This document shows, in pieces, positions 8,885-19,745 of a DNA stretch of 64,000 bases. Made by a program: the position numbers and the translations under genes. Source of the stretch: Athripsodes cinereus (Eukaryota > Arthropoda > Insecta > Trichoptera > Leptoceridae); NCBI GenBank assembly GCA_947579605.1, contig OX388305.1, positions 35,105,542-35,169,541 of the forward strand, written 5' to 3'. Numbering within the stretch: position 1 is the first letter of the stretch; the number at the start of each line of letters is the position of its first letter. The notes beneath the pieces were generated by a model. It was given only the letters and a program-made list of their open reading frames with translations. It ran no database searches and was not told where the DNA came from.

Positions 8885-11172
8885 TGTCTTGGAGGAGGTT
8901 CTGCGAAGAGATCAATGGTCCTTCGCATGTAGCCAAAATCCACAAGATATTGTCAAAAGCACCTCCATCCTATCTAGGTCTATTAAGAAAGACCGATGGA
9001 ACGTTTACCGAGAATGTAGAGGAGACCCTGAAGCTAATGGCACAGGTTCACTTTCCAGGATCGAATATCACTGAATTGGACACTCTACAAACACAGACTA
9101 CAAAAAAGTCCAGACCGGACATTGAAGACTGGAGAAGAGCGTCTGAGATATTCAGACCCAATCAGGTTTCGTGGGCTATTGACAGCTTTCAGCCATATAA
9201 ATCTGAAGGGGAAGATGGCATTTTTCCTGCCTTACTGCAGCAGGGTGCAAAAAGCATCCTGCCTGTAATAATTAAAATCTTCAGAGCAAGCTTTGCGTGG
9301 GGATACATACCGACGGATTGGACTAAGGTTAGGGTAACGTACATACCCAAGGCCGGAGACAAAGATAAGTCACAGCCTAAATCCTACAGGCCAATTAGCC
9401 TTACCTCCTTCCTGCTTAAAGCAATGGAGAAAGTGCTAAATTTATACATAAGGGAGAAATATCTCAAGATAAAACCCCTACATGCTAAACAACATGCCTA
9501 TCAAACAGGCAAATCTACAGAATCCGCTCTGATCGAACTAACAGACAGACTGGAAAAAGCCATAGAGGACAAAGAAATTGCCCTATGCGCTTTCTTAGAC
9601 ATTGAGGGAGCTTTTGATAACACCTCAACGGATGTCATACTTAAAAGCATGACTGAAAGGAGCATCGACCAAACGACGCTTAATTGGATCGAAGCGATGC
9701 TGTCAAATAGGACTGTCAAAACGACCCTTTTAGACAAAACATTGGCTGTTCGAATTGCGAGAGGATGTCCTCAAGGAGGTGTTTTATCACCCTTGGAATG
9801 GTCCATCGTAGTCGATAGTCTTTTATGGAAGCTAAATAATGCTTATTTTAACACACAGGGCTATGCAGATGATCTGGTAATTACGGTTGTAGGAAAATTC
9901 CAAGGCACCGTTTCCAGCCAAATGCAAAAAGCTCTGAAATTGGTGGAAACCTGGTGTAAAGACTACGGTCTCTCAGTGAACGCCAACAAGACTGTTATAG
10001 TCCCATTTACCAACAAAAGGAAGCTGGATGGACTTAAAGCACCAACTCTCTTCGGGAAGACTATAACATTTTCCAAGGAAGTTAAATATTTGGGTCTAAT
10101 CCTGGATCAACGACTGACATGGAACCCACACTTGGAACACATCACCAAGAAAGCAAAAATAGCTCTAGGTACGAGCTATAGGATAGCTGGGTTGAAATGG
10201 GGCCTTCAACCGAGGCAAGCCTTCTGGCTCTACACAGCTATGGTTAGACCAATGATCACCTACGGCTGTGTGGTATGGCACAAGAAAACTCAGCAGAAGA
10301 CATGCATAAATGTCCTGAACAAGATTCAGAGACTTGCATGTCTTCTCACAACGGGCGCTATGTCCTCAACACCCACGACTGCCCTAGAGGCGATGTTGTG
10401 TTTGAGCCCATTGCACGTACATGTGCAAAAGGAGGCTCGCATGGCATTGATACGGGCGGCAAAGGGAGGTAGGAACAATTGGCGCTCCAGCATAATGAGA
10501 GGATTATATTCAGACCTCCACAAAGCACCCATCATGGATATGCCCACAGATACCATGAATGTGGCTTACAGCTTTGTTAAATACTACACAATAGACATAC
10601 TTGAAAGAGAGACATGGCGAGAGAATGATCCCTACACCTTTCGAGATGGAGACATTGTATGGTACACAGATGGATCCAAAAAAGATGGTCGGGCAGGATC
10701 TGGAATCTTTGGCGTCCACCCTAAGTTGAGCAAATCGGTCTGCTTGGGAGAATATGCTACTGTTTTCCAGGCTGAAATGAGCGCAATTATGGAGTGCGCT
10801 CATATGAACCTTCACCGATCATATCATAACAAAAAGATTAATATCCTCTCAGATAGCCAGGCGGCGCTTAAAGCCCTAGGTTCTGTAGAGGTGAGATCTA
10901 AACTAACTTTTGAATGCATACAGGTTCTGAATCGCCTAGGCGAGAAAAACGCGGTAAGGCTGGTTTGGGTACCGGGGCATTGTGGAGTCATGGGCAACGA
11001 AGCTGCTGATGAACTTGCTAGAACTGGCGCTGAGGAGCCACCAATAGGTCCTGAGCCCATATGCGGATTACCGCTTAGCACTATCAAGCTTAGTCTAAGA
11101 AACTGGGCCATGGACCAGAGCCACGAAATTTGGTCCAATTGCATAGGGTTGAAATACGCGAAGGAACTAATG
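8885..11172 (+). pseudogene. LINE reverse transcriptase plus RNase H, inverted segment
   Basis: The open frame at 8671-11181 is chimeric. Its first ~70 residues are antisense of the inverted C-terminal segment, and its last residues after KELM come from the target duplication. Genuine coding begins near MSWRRFCEEINGPS. The RT shows RPISLTSFLLKAMEKV, FLDIEGAFDNT, CPQGGVLSPLEW and catalytic YADD (about 9864). RNase H follows with all four acidic/His landmarks: WYTDGSKKDG (10661), QAEMSAIMECA (10770), LSDSQAALKAL (10846), VPGHCGVMGNEAADELA (10969). The RT-RNase H order places it in the LOA/R1/I group. The endonuclease is absent and the C-terminus lies inverted upstream, so the element is dead despite the lack of stops. 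Confidence 0.88.
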
Positions 11173-11243
11173 ATTGTGTAGACATGGTTCTCCAATTTCG
11201 ATTTCTTCTTAATTTTTTCATCTGCACCCAAATCCGGTAAAAC
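11173..11243 (+). repeat. Repeat H, right half, starting with the target duplication
   Basis: It begins ATTGTGTAGACAT (11173-11185) and continues GGTTCTCCAA ... CCCAAATCCGG, matching 13760-13838. Joined with 8400-8474 after removing one duplication, it gives one repeat H copy. Confidence 0.75.
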
Positions 11244-12158
11244 ATTGAAAAATTAGTAATTACTCTAAACATAACTCATTAAAAATAGTTGGCAAACCTC
11301 AATCTGAATTGTAGATGTTAATTGTCATTTTTTCTAACACAGAAAACTCGAAAATTTGTAAGACCTATTCTTTACCGAGAACTACATAGAGCTTTGACCT
11401 AAATTGATTTATCATATATCTTTATCAACTTCGTTCTTATCAACAATGTTTACAAGAAGTATTGTTTGTGCATAATGGTGAAGGGGTGAGAATTCGTATG
11501 TTTACAATGTTGCCATTAGTTTTATATTTTAAAATCTAGTATTTCCAGAGCCAATAACAAACAAAGCTTTTGACGAATGGGCCCGAGTTCTTTAAAAAAT
11601 TTAGTGAAAAATTAACTGTGTTAAATAAGAAATATTGATATTTGTAACCATGAATTTTCACTCTGTGAATGTACAAACACTGGAATTACTATTAAATTAT
11701 GAATGAAATTTACTCATACACTGTTACTAGGTAATTATACCTACGATTATAATATTAGCAAAACTCAGGAATATCAATCGGGACAAGAAAGTCTATACAT
11801 AGCTAAGTAAAGCTTTCTGGTTGTTGTTTTTCGAGAATGCTGATTTTGTTGACCTGAAAATCAACAACTCGATGAAGAGAACCACTATGAAAACCTTTAA
11901 ACCATTTAGCAAAACTTATATAACATTCGATGAGGATCGATCTTGAATTAACGTTTCCATCCATATTCACCCGACTGATATTTTCAACACATAATCTAGC
12001 ATATTTTAAGGAACAAAACATTTATACAAGATTTATAGAACATTGAGATAAACAATTTCGCAATAAAAAAAAGCTCGTAGTAAAAAACATTTTTTTTTTA
12101 AATTTCATTTGTAGTCTGAAGGCTCTTCTCATGTTAGTGTTCATAACAATTTTGACAT
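11244..12158. other. Mostly unassigned AT-rich sequence
   Basis: It holds only repeat J at 11556-11655. The 72-codon frame at 11803-12021 (minus) is not recognisable. Confidence 0.4.
11556..11655 (+). repeat. Dispersed repeat J, copy 1
   Basis: TTTTGACGAA...GAGTT, then GAAAAATTAACTGTGTT and AGAAATATTGATATTT, align in the same order with 49020-49115. The family is unknown. Confidence 0.55.
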
Positions 12159-12885
12159 TTAACTCCAACTTCTTCTTCTACAAGTGCCTTGTCGGGTCCC
12201 CCCAACGTTGGCGATCACCTCGGCGAACTTGTCCCTGTCCTGCGCTGCTCGGAACAGCTCTTCCACACTTCGGATGCCGGTCCACTCCCTTATGTTTCGC
12301 AGCCAGGACATCTGTCTCCTACCGGGACCTCGGCGTCCCTCAATTTTCCCCTTCAATATCAGTTGGAGAAGGTGGTATTTTTCTCCACGCAGAAAATGAC
12401 CCAGATGTGAAACCTTCCGAACCTTGATGATTGATAACAGCTCCCTGTCAACTCTAGCTCGCCTCAGGACTTCGGTATTGGTAACCATGTCGGTCCAGGG
12501 AATTCTGAGCATACGGCGATGGAGCCACATTTCAAATGCTTCCAGTCTGTTCATTGTATTGACTTTTAAGGTCCATGTTTCACATCCATACAATAAAACA
12601 GACCATACATAGCACTTAATAATTCTTTGGCGGAGCTTCAAATTTATGCTGTCATTGCAGAAGAGTGGTTTCATTTTGTTAAATGCAGCTCTTGCTGCCT
12701 CAATTCTGCATTTTATCTCTACATCTGGGTCAAGAGATTGCGTTAGTATGCTGCCGAGGTATTTAAATTTCTCCACCCTTTCAACGCTACGGCCGTTCAA
12801 ATACAATACTGACCCACTGTAATCAAGCCGTCCGAAGGTCATCCATTTTTGCCGATATTTATGGTTAGCCCCAGTCTTTCACTCC
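12159..12885 (-). pseudogene. RTE-type LINE RT C-terminal domain, 5'-truncated
   Basis: A 227-residue minus-strand frame begins just after the RT palm: VEKFKYLGSILTQSLDPDVE, then KCYVWSVLLYGCETWTL, RLEAFEMWLHRRMLRIPWTD, LRRARVDRELL, KVSHLGHFLRGEKYHLL, KIEGRRGPGRRQMSWLRNI and a DRDKFAEVIANVGG end. This motif series is the thumb and C-terminal region of RTE-clade (BovB-like) reverse transcriptases. The catalytic core and endonuclease are missing, as expected for 5' truncation during target-primed integration. The frame is still open, so the insertion is moderately young. The same 3' end, more decayed, occurs at 1521-1830, and a cousin lies at 44716-44900. Confidence 0.85.
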
Positions 12886-13204
12886 AACAATTACATCTAA
12901 ATAAATTTCTTTTATGTTTTTCAACGGATCCAGTTCCATTGTAGAAATCTATTGAAATATGATATACCGCTCTCAAATAATTGGGACATTTTGTTTTGAC
13001 TATCACGTCTCTCTCGTAAACTTTAGTTCCCGTCTCCGTATCGGTGACACAGTTTTATTATCACAGAGGACATTACGTCGTGGGTTGTTAAGGAATACGA
13101 GCTTCATGGTGAAATGAAACTATTATAAAAAATTATAATTATGTACCTATTGAAGTAAGCTTTCAGACTTTCTCGCTCTTTCTTTATGTCCGTCTGTCTG
13201 TGCA
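12886..13204. other. Unassigned sequence
   Basis: No feature recognised. A CGTCTCTCTCGTAAAC to TCCGTCTGTCTGTGC stretch resembles old transposon subterminal DNA but cannot be assigned. Confidence 0.35.
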
Positions 13205-13595
13205 ATTCAGAAGAGGGGTAGGACCTTTTAGCTTAGCATATTTTGTTTTCTTTTTGAGCTTTTTCTACCCACATTCTAACGTTGACAAAAATTGTAATAA
13301 TATATCCTAACATTCCTAGGCAAAGTTGATGAACGTTTTCCATAGACACTGAAAGTGATCATTCAAAAAAGCTCTACGCTAGCCTGATGATGAGATGAAA
13401 TAAGAAGGGTAGAACCTTTAGTTTTGCATGTTTTGTTTTCTTTTTGAGCTTTTTCTACCCACATTCTAACGTTGACAAAAATAGTAATAAAATATCCAAA
13501 CATTGCTAGGCAAAGTTTTCCATAGACGTTTTCCATAGACACTGAAAGTGATCGTTAAAAAAAAGCTTTACGCTAGCCTTATGATTAGAGCACAA
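13205..13595 (+). repeat. Tandem duplication, ~190-bp unit, two copies
   Basis: TTTTGTTTTCTTTTTGAGCT and the following ACCCACATTCTAACGTTGAC occur at 13241 and again 190 bp later at 13431. Both units end in ACACTGAAAGTGATC and CGCTAGCCT. The second unit carries an extra internal duplication of TTTTCCATAGACG. Non-coding. Confidence 0.85.
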
Positions 13596-13622
13596 GCTCT
13601 TGAAAGCCGGCTCGCGTCCAGT

Positions 13623-13667
13623 AAAGTCACAGTGGATATAAATAAAGAAGTATTTTTTTATTTATAG
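13623..13667. repeat. Short dispersed repeat G, copy 2
   Basis: AAGTCACAGTGGATATA, TAAAGAAG and TTTTATTTATA match 1160-1202 in the same orientation. Confidence 0.45.
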
Positions 13668-13683
13668 TTGAGTGATCATTCAA

Positions 13684-13838
13684 GCTAATTCGTAAGTGTT
13701 GGGACGCCTTTCTCACTTCCTACGTTTAGATTTTGCACCATGTTATATTTATTTTGTAAACATACATACATAGTTCTCCAACCGAGATGTCTAACTGCTG
13801 TTTCATCATTTACGCGTTGTACCCAAATCTGGCAATCA
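13684..13838 (+). repeat. Repeat H, uninterrupted copy
   Basis: AATTCGTAAGTGTTGGGACG through TTTTGTAAACAT, then GTTCTCCAA and CCCAAATCTGG. This is the same sequence that flanks the twin-primed LINE on both sides, without the LINE, so it serves as the unoccupied paralogue. Confidence 0.75.
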
Positions 13839-15177
13839 ATGTTTTTTTTTTTTCAAAATACAACAATACTGAAACTAAAATTTGAGGGATTATTTTGGTA
13901 AAAAAGATTTTTATTAAATAAAGATAAATAATCCTGAATTATGTGAATTTTAATTGCATGTCTATTTACATTTTGGGCTATTTTCATAATAATATAAGGG
14001 CATTATTAGACCAGGGAAAACTATACTGTAGAATAAGAATAGATTTTGTTTTTAATTCATACATAGTGGTAAATTATTTTTTCATAATTACATAGGTAGG
14101 TTACTGGGTATGAGTTCTTATTTATTTTTGTTTGATATTTTTCTTATGCATTTTTTGAAAAAGGTAGGTACCTATTTAAAAGCAAAATATTCTTGTATAT
14201 TGAATACAGGGAGAAAGTACCACGGTGAAAATTATTTTTTCACTTTTCCTTAAAGTTTCATGACTCCCACAGTAAGTACTGCACACTTAAAATAAAATCC
14301 GAATGTGGCATAATTTTTTCTCAAAATAGGTCCCCTTTTTCTTACTGAAATATGGATATTTGGGATGTAAAATTTGAAGTTTTTGCAGTAGGAAGAGATT
14401 TCCAGTACTACTGTCCACGTAGATATCAGTCTATTTTTAAAAATTAAATATGGCCATGTGGGGTGTAGAACTACAAGTTTTTCAATGGGAAGAGGTTTTT
14501 AACACTTTTTATCTACTTATTTTTTCACGGGCATGTGTAATGTCGACCATTAAGTTTTCTCATTGAACTCAGATTTGTTTACTACGTTTTTCCACGTAAT
14601 GCCGTTTTAACTCATTCATAAAATTTAAAAATAAAATAGAACACATTCAACTTGTGGGAAAACAAATTTTACTTATTGGGCTTTTGTTGGATCGCTCGGC
14701 ACTGCAACATGTATCTATTAATCTTTCAAATAAAAAGTTCTATCTTGTGAGTCAAGTTAAAATAAAATGTTTATACGTATTGTGTAACTATTAATTATGT
14801 GAACACGGCACATTGACTCCAATGATATGAAAAGGTAATTTAAGTAGGTATATTTATAATAATTGAAGAACGGAATAAAAAAGTTCAATTCAATGATTCA
14901 TTATAACATAATTTCAGAATATTCTTTAATAGAAAATAATTAATTTCGATTAGTCTTCCCTTTCTTATTGAAACTTAATACAGCATGTTTCTTAGAAGAT
15001 GACGAGATAATTGACCTTTTAGTTACATTTCAATAACCTATAATTATGCTTTCGTATGTAAACGTTTTGTTAAAAAGACGTCTCCATCTTAATATTTGAG
15101 ATATAAAAATTCACTTTTGTTTTGAATGTTTAAAGTTTCTAGTGGAATCTATAATTTTGTAAAATATATAAGACCTA
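13839..15177. other. AT-rich sequence with weak direct repeats
   Basis: Two imperfect ~70-bp direct repeats start near 14346 and 14447 (AAATATGG ... GGAAGAG). I see no coding sequence or transposon ends. Confidence 0.35.
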
Positions 15178-15423
15178 TCCCGTGGAGCACCCGGTAAAGA
15201 ATTGGTCTCCCACTCTTCTCCATAAGTTTTCGAGTGTCCTGTAAAAGGCAGGTGTTCGAAAAAATAAGACATTTTACATCTTAAATTCGGCGATGAGGTT
15301 TGCCACCCATCCTGAATGTCTTAATTTTGTGTTGGCACGGAGAAGACAGCTTGCATGTTTTATATGCGGCTGGTCTGCTGGCTGCCCCGCTTGCGGGATA
15401 TGCCGTGATGGTATAATAATAAG
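15178..15423 (+). mobile_element. SINE-C copy 2
   Basis: Full-length copy from CCCGTGGAGCACCCGG to TGATGGTATAATAATAAG, with a TAA-type tail. It is close to copies 20091 and 35060. Confidence 0.85.
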
Positions 15424-16880
15424 ACCTGTCATTTTAGAGTATATTCCCTTCTTATGATATTTGAATCAAATTCTTTTCACTTGTACGAAAAATATTCTGA
15501 AACTTGTTAAGACAGTCAAATCTATTTGTATAAGAGACTACTGTAGTAAAGCGAGATATTCTTGTAAATAGTTACGAGTAAATTAAATCACACAAAAATA
15601 TTAAGCAAATAGTACACTATTTGTCAACACTTTCCAACAATGGAGATATGTTTGCAAAACTCCAGGAAATTGAAAAAAAATATATCGAATTTCAATACTA
15701 GGTACAAAAAAGTAATAAACTGCAGATGTTTTCAATAAATAAATATCAATCACTTATTTTGCAAATGAAATACGTCAAAATAATCCATTATGCAGCTCAA
15801 CACTCTTTTACGCGATATAAATTATACTTACTACTCCGTTCAACGAAAAAGACTTCGCATTATACTCTATGCTTTGAGAATAAAAAGTAGGAGACAAAAA
15901 CTACGACTTCTTTGGCGAAGCATAGTGTTTGGGGCAATTCTAATTTATAGGTGATTTCGGGTGGAGGGGAAAGGGTTTGTGCGAAATGTTTCATTTATCA
16001 AAAATTGTCACAATTCTTCCGATCCTTGCAGCAATCATAATATATTGTGTTCCTATCATTTTTTCTTCCCCTCCAGTATTCAATGTGAATCCATACACAC
16101 CGCAACGCCTATAACTTGATACCGCATCAATATATTTAAACGCTTATAAATAATATATAATAATACAAACCCGCATAAATTAATATTAAAATTACCGCAC
16201 CTTAAATCAATTATTAATATATATACAAAGAAGTGAATTTGTGTGAGAGGCAAGGCGAATTCCAGGTTCCATACTCCTCATCCAGAAGGTAAGTGGAACA
16301 TTCTTGCATTTCTTTTCATTTTCATCTTTGAACAACGCACCCGCATCACCACATAGAGAGAATAAATTATTTAAACAAACGTAAATATCTTAAATAAATT
16401 AACAATTACCCCCACGTACACAATGCCCCATCATTTAGTTTTAGACTATCCAAGTAAAGTACATGTATCCTTTACCATAGTGTTCGTGCGAATAGGCGTC
16501 GACCGAGACATTTCAATAATGTAGCGCAAACCATTGACTTTCTTCACTATATTAGCATAGTGTTTTTTGCATCTACTTTCAAATTAATTAATATTTGATG
16601 AACACAGTCCCTTTTCAAGTTTAATGATTCATAAATATGTCCGTTTTTCAATTTCATTTTGGATTGTAGCCAAGATAGAACGCAGGCCTTCATAATGCTT
16701 TGTTTTTATAATAAAATCTTATCTCTACTATTTCATTGCATTATGCCCATTAATATTATTGAAACCGTAATGTGGTTTTCATACGAGGCGATATAAAGGG
16801 TTGATAATTTCGCTTGAACAAAAAAATCCGTCAGTCGTCCATTGATCGTCACACGTGTTCACATAATCCACCGGCATAGA
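15424..16880. other. Unassigned AT-rich sequence
   Basis: No supportable feature. Short ORFs lack any recognisable motif. Confidence 0.4.
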
Positions 16881-17310
16881 TTCAATCTGTCAGATGCGCT
16901 TTGATTTTGACATTGTTTTCATAATGGCGGACGTCGAGATGGAGATCGCGGAGTGATAATCATTAGTTATAAATGTTATAGTAGAGGTTATAAGGCTCAT
17001 TTTAATTAAAGAAGCAAACACCACAAACTAACAACAAAGATAATAACTGTCACGAAACGGGAAACATTTTAAAGTTTAAAGGTTATAAAGTTTTTACCAT
17101 TGATACGGATGCCGCGCACATCTACGCATGCGCGCATCGTTCCACAAATGAAAAAAGCTGAAAGGTGGTCAACTTGAGACGATATCGTTTTTACTGGCTT
17201 TTATCGTTTCAGCTTTACTGTCAATCTGTTCACACGGTTCACATGGCTGACGATATTTTCCTTTCCTGACGGTATTCGCCTAGTGAGAACAACGTTTTAG
17301 ACTCTTCTGA
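16881..17310 (+). promoter_or_regulatory. CpG-richer patch, possible promoter or first exon
   Basis: Within very AT-rich surroundings this patch has repeated CG dinucleotides (GCGGACGTCGAGATGGAGAT near 16926, GCCGCGCACATCTACGCATG near 17110) and a tiny ATGGCGGAC... reading frame ending in TGA. This is compatible with a host 5' UTR or promoter, but no downstream exon was identified in the window, so the call is tentative. Confidence 0.2.
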
Positions 17311-17477
17311 GCCCCTAGACTTACGTCGTAACATTTGTCGTTTTTATTATTGAAAATTTTAATATTATCATCTGGTTGTTTTGTAGGTTATTTTATCATT
17401 TTATTTTTTCCCATAATTCTATGGCAAAGTTGCCTTATCAGGTTACAAGTTTTTAATCCAGTACTTTTATTTCAGTT

Positions 17478-17590
17478 CGTCGGTAGCCTGGAGGTAGTTC
17501 TCAATTCAATTCCAGCTGGCACACTCGTCTTTCACGACACAAGCTTTTAGCTTACTGTGAAAGGTGTGTAAGGTTGTATTTGGGTTTAAT
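17478..17590 (+). mobile_element. SINE-A copy, internally deleted
   Basis: GTTCGTCGGTAGCCTGGAGG, then TTTCACGACACAAGCTTTTA and GGTTGTATTTGGGTTTA match the full copy at 40868-41030. The B-box part between them is degraded. Confidence 0.7.
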
Positions 17591-17627
17591 AAAATAAACT
17601 TTATTAGTTAAAACTTATCAACCGAGA

Positions 17628-17756
17628 TCTAGAAGAGCTCGATTCTAAAGACGACTGGCAGCCATTGCTCTAGATAGAAAGGCTTCTGAGGCTCTTTCGA
17701 AGGCAAAGGTCCCGCAAGGGCTGTTCGGCCATCAAAAGTAAGTAAATAAGTAAGTT
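17628..17756 (+). pseudogene. LINE 3' coding end remnant
   Basis: One plus frame reads LDRKASEALSKAKVPQGLFG and then a stop, followed by a GTAAGTAAATAAGTAAG tail. DR...EALSKAKxPxGL is typical of the last residues of several insect non-LTR ORF2 proteins. Only ~40 residues remain, so the clade is unresolved. Confidence 0.45.
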
Positions 17757-17768
17757 ACAACTTATAAA

Positions 17769-17832
17769 ACTCGAATTCATTTCCTCAGTTTAAGAATGGC
17801 AAGATTTCTCTACTGAGGAAATGAATTTGAGT
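17769..17832. repeat. Hairpin, 21-bp arms with one mismatch
   Basis: Arm 17769-17789 pairs with 17812-17832 (core ATTCATTTCCTCAGT) around a 22-nt loop. The size resembles a pre-miRNA hairpin; a foldback transposon remnant is equally possible. Confidence 0.6.
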
Positions 17833-19129
17833 CATCTTTTACAAAATTAAATGAAAAATAAACTTTTTCATTTTATTGCGAAATCTTTTAAACGCTCACA
17901 AACTTGAAGTTTTTAAAAATATATATAAAAAAATTATATCTACATTATCTATTAAAATATCTGTATCACGATTCTGTATTACTTATATACGTTGTCAGCG
18001 AAGAATGGAGATTGTCTCGCAGTCTTGAGATATAAAATAAAGCTTTGAAGAAAATTTAATCTTCCCTCGTAATTGGCTAACGACTTTCCGCACAGACAGC
18101 ACTTGTATTAATGTCATTTGTAATTTAAAATGAGCTCACCACCACGCCGAATAGAAAATAGAAAGAAGCTAAGCTTAAATATTTATTATGATAATAATGG
18201 GATCAAGATCCTTTGCGGCTTCTACCAGTGATATCGAATGTCTGATAATGTTTTTTTTAACGCGGCGATATTATATAAACAGATAAGTCTTCATTTGATC
18301 AGTCATGGTCACACAAAAACTTAACAGTCTAATGCCGGGAAAAATTCACCTTTCCGGATATACAGGATGTCGAAATTCACCTATCCAGATATACAGGCTC
18401 AAAACGCGGGTTCGAAATACCAGCGTCGTGGCTGAAATAGCTGTGTTCAGATACTTTCTATCAATATTACAAGTGTTTATTATAATAGATTTTTGAATTT
18501 CTATGTATGGTAAACCGGTAAATCTAATTTTTCTAAATTATTTATTAAAGATTTCGGAGTTACACCTATATCCCAAATATTTTTTTATTTCTCCTGCTAG
18601 TTCTGTATATTTACGTTTTTTTTTCTACGACTGATGTGCTTTGTATATTATATGTATTTGGGACAGCGATGTCTATAAGGTAGGTACGTTATTTCATAAC
18701 GTTTATCATGTTAAACTAAATCGGGTCTATTATGATGTATTTGTCTATCTGTTATAATTATTTTATCAAAACAGATTCTGTAATTTTGATTTTTTAAAAC
18801 CGGTTCCGGGTATTATATTTTGCAAGTTAATTAGATATTGTTTAATTGCTAAATTTTGATGTATTATTTTGGCGACATGATTTTGTCTATTAGTATCTAC
18901 CTATATTCAGTTTTCGTAAAAAATTATTACGGTCTATTATTATTTATATTGACATATCTACGTCCTTATATTTAATATTGAGGTTTTACATGCCAACACG
19001 ATTATGTGCCTTATTTCATTAACAGGATAAAATATGACTAAATACATCATTATGTAAATAGCTTGGCATATTATTCAAGACAATTTGTATTTATAATGTT
19101 GCGCTACCATACTACAAAATGTTTATTAT
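17833..19129. other. Unassigned AT-rich sequence
   Basis: A direct repeat of TCACCT-TCC-GATATACAGG occurs at 18346-18390. I see nothing else. Confidence 0.4.
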
Positions 19130-19197
19130 CATTTCCTTGTGGAACGATTTGTGTCAAGGTCATTATTTTTAGAAGGCGTCATATCATTTTAAGATAG

Positions 19198-19408
19198 ATT
19201 TAAAATAAAACACTGTATAATTTTCACTATGAATAATATTTGACCCAAAGACCTAATAAAAACTCACTGATGATGGATTTCTACCCGAAAGGATACTGAG
19301 ACAAATTTCTAATAAAAACTCACTGATGATGGATGTCTACTCGAAAGGCCTCTGAGTCAAACATTGTTCATAGTGAAAGTAATACAGTGTTTTATTTTAA
19401 TTCTATTC
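19198..19408. mobile_element. Small foldback/MITE with internal 56-bp tandem units
   Basis: The left arm (TTAAAATAAAACACTGTATA, then TTTTCACTATGAA-AAT-TTTGAC) is repeated as its reverse complement at 19359-19408. Between the arms lie two ~56-bp direct repeats, each with CTCACTGATGATGGAT and CGAAAGG. It inserted in an old LINE 3' UTR. The superfamily is not determinable from this copy. Confidence 0.7.
19263..19356 (+). ncRNA. Two tandem hammerhead-ribozyme-like motifs
   Basis: Each unit has 5' CTCA (stem I), CTGATGA (19267-19273; 19323-19329), an extra T, a 12-nt stem-II-like segment, GAA, a 6-nt segment, C, then TGAG, which pairs with CTCA. In unit 2 the six bases after GAA are the palindrome AGGCCT followed by C, fitting A15.1...U16.1-H17 of a minimal type-I hammerhead acting as a dimer. 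Deviations: the extra T between CTGATGA and stem II, a mismatch in stem II, and AGGATA in unit 1. Activity is not demonstrated. Confidence 0.4.
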
Positions 19409-19745
19409 AGATGAACTTTTACAAAGTTATTCCAAGTACCTACTATTCAATCATTATTTTAAGACACTAATCTATTTAATAATATCCTATTAACAGATTG
19501 ATTCTAATTTTTTTACATGTACAGAAAGGGTCTAAGTTTGTAGAAGACAAGACATGTTAACTGGATAATAGACTTCAGGTATTTCGTAATTAAGTCTTAC
19601 GAGTCTCTTATAGAAGACATGGTCCAGGGATTCCACATCGAGAATCTCGCTCTCGCAAAATGGGGACGAGTCCAAACTTATCCTAAAAAGATGACTGTCT
19701 AATTTGTAGTGACTAAAACGCATGCGAGTCAATGTGACAATCTCC

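Larger units (their letters stand above)
8475..11172 (-). mobile_element. Twin-primed (5'-inverted) LOA/R1-like LINE insertion
   Basis: The insertion is bounded by exact 13-bp duplications. Its 3' part (8475 to about 8880) is on the minus strand: a T-run (the A-tail) at 8475, then a short 3' UTR and the C-terminal coding segment. Its 5' part (about 8880-11172) is inverted, encoding RT and RNase H on the plus strand. In element coordinates the two segments meet: the plus segment ends at residues AKELM and the minus segment resumes with SRKFTTEVLKLNKK. This is the arrangement expected from twin priming during target-primed reverse transcription. The endonuclease and anything upstream are missing. 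The target was a copy of repeat H. Confidence 0.88.
19130..19745 (-). pseudogene. LINE 3' end, split by a foldback element
   Basis: The minus frame 19532-19732 reads RMRFSHYKLDSHLFRISLDS, SSPFCE and ILDVESLDHVFYK, the LRTGH-T-L...C...E.xxHVLxxC type of tail of non-LTR ORF2. The same family is seen on the plus strand at 46960-47240 (LDVESLDHVFLGCPIRDSYD). The 3' UTR word TTGTGGAACGATTTGTG at 19137 matches the reverse of the 47200 region. A foldback element (19198-19408) sits inside the 3' UTR. Confidence 0.7.

Noticed and set aside
13205..13595. Long terminal repeats of an LTR retrotransposon
   Set aside because: The two 190-bp copies are directly adjacent with no interior domain, primer-binding site or polypurine tract.
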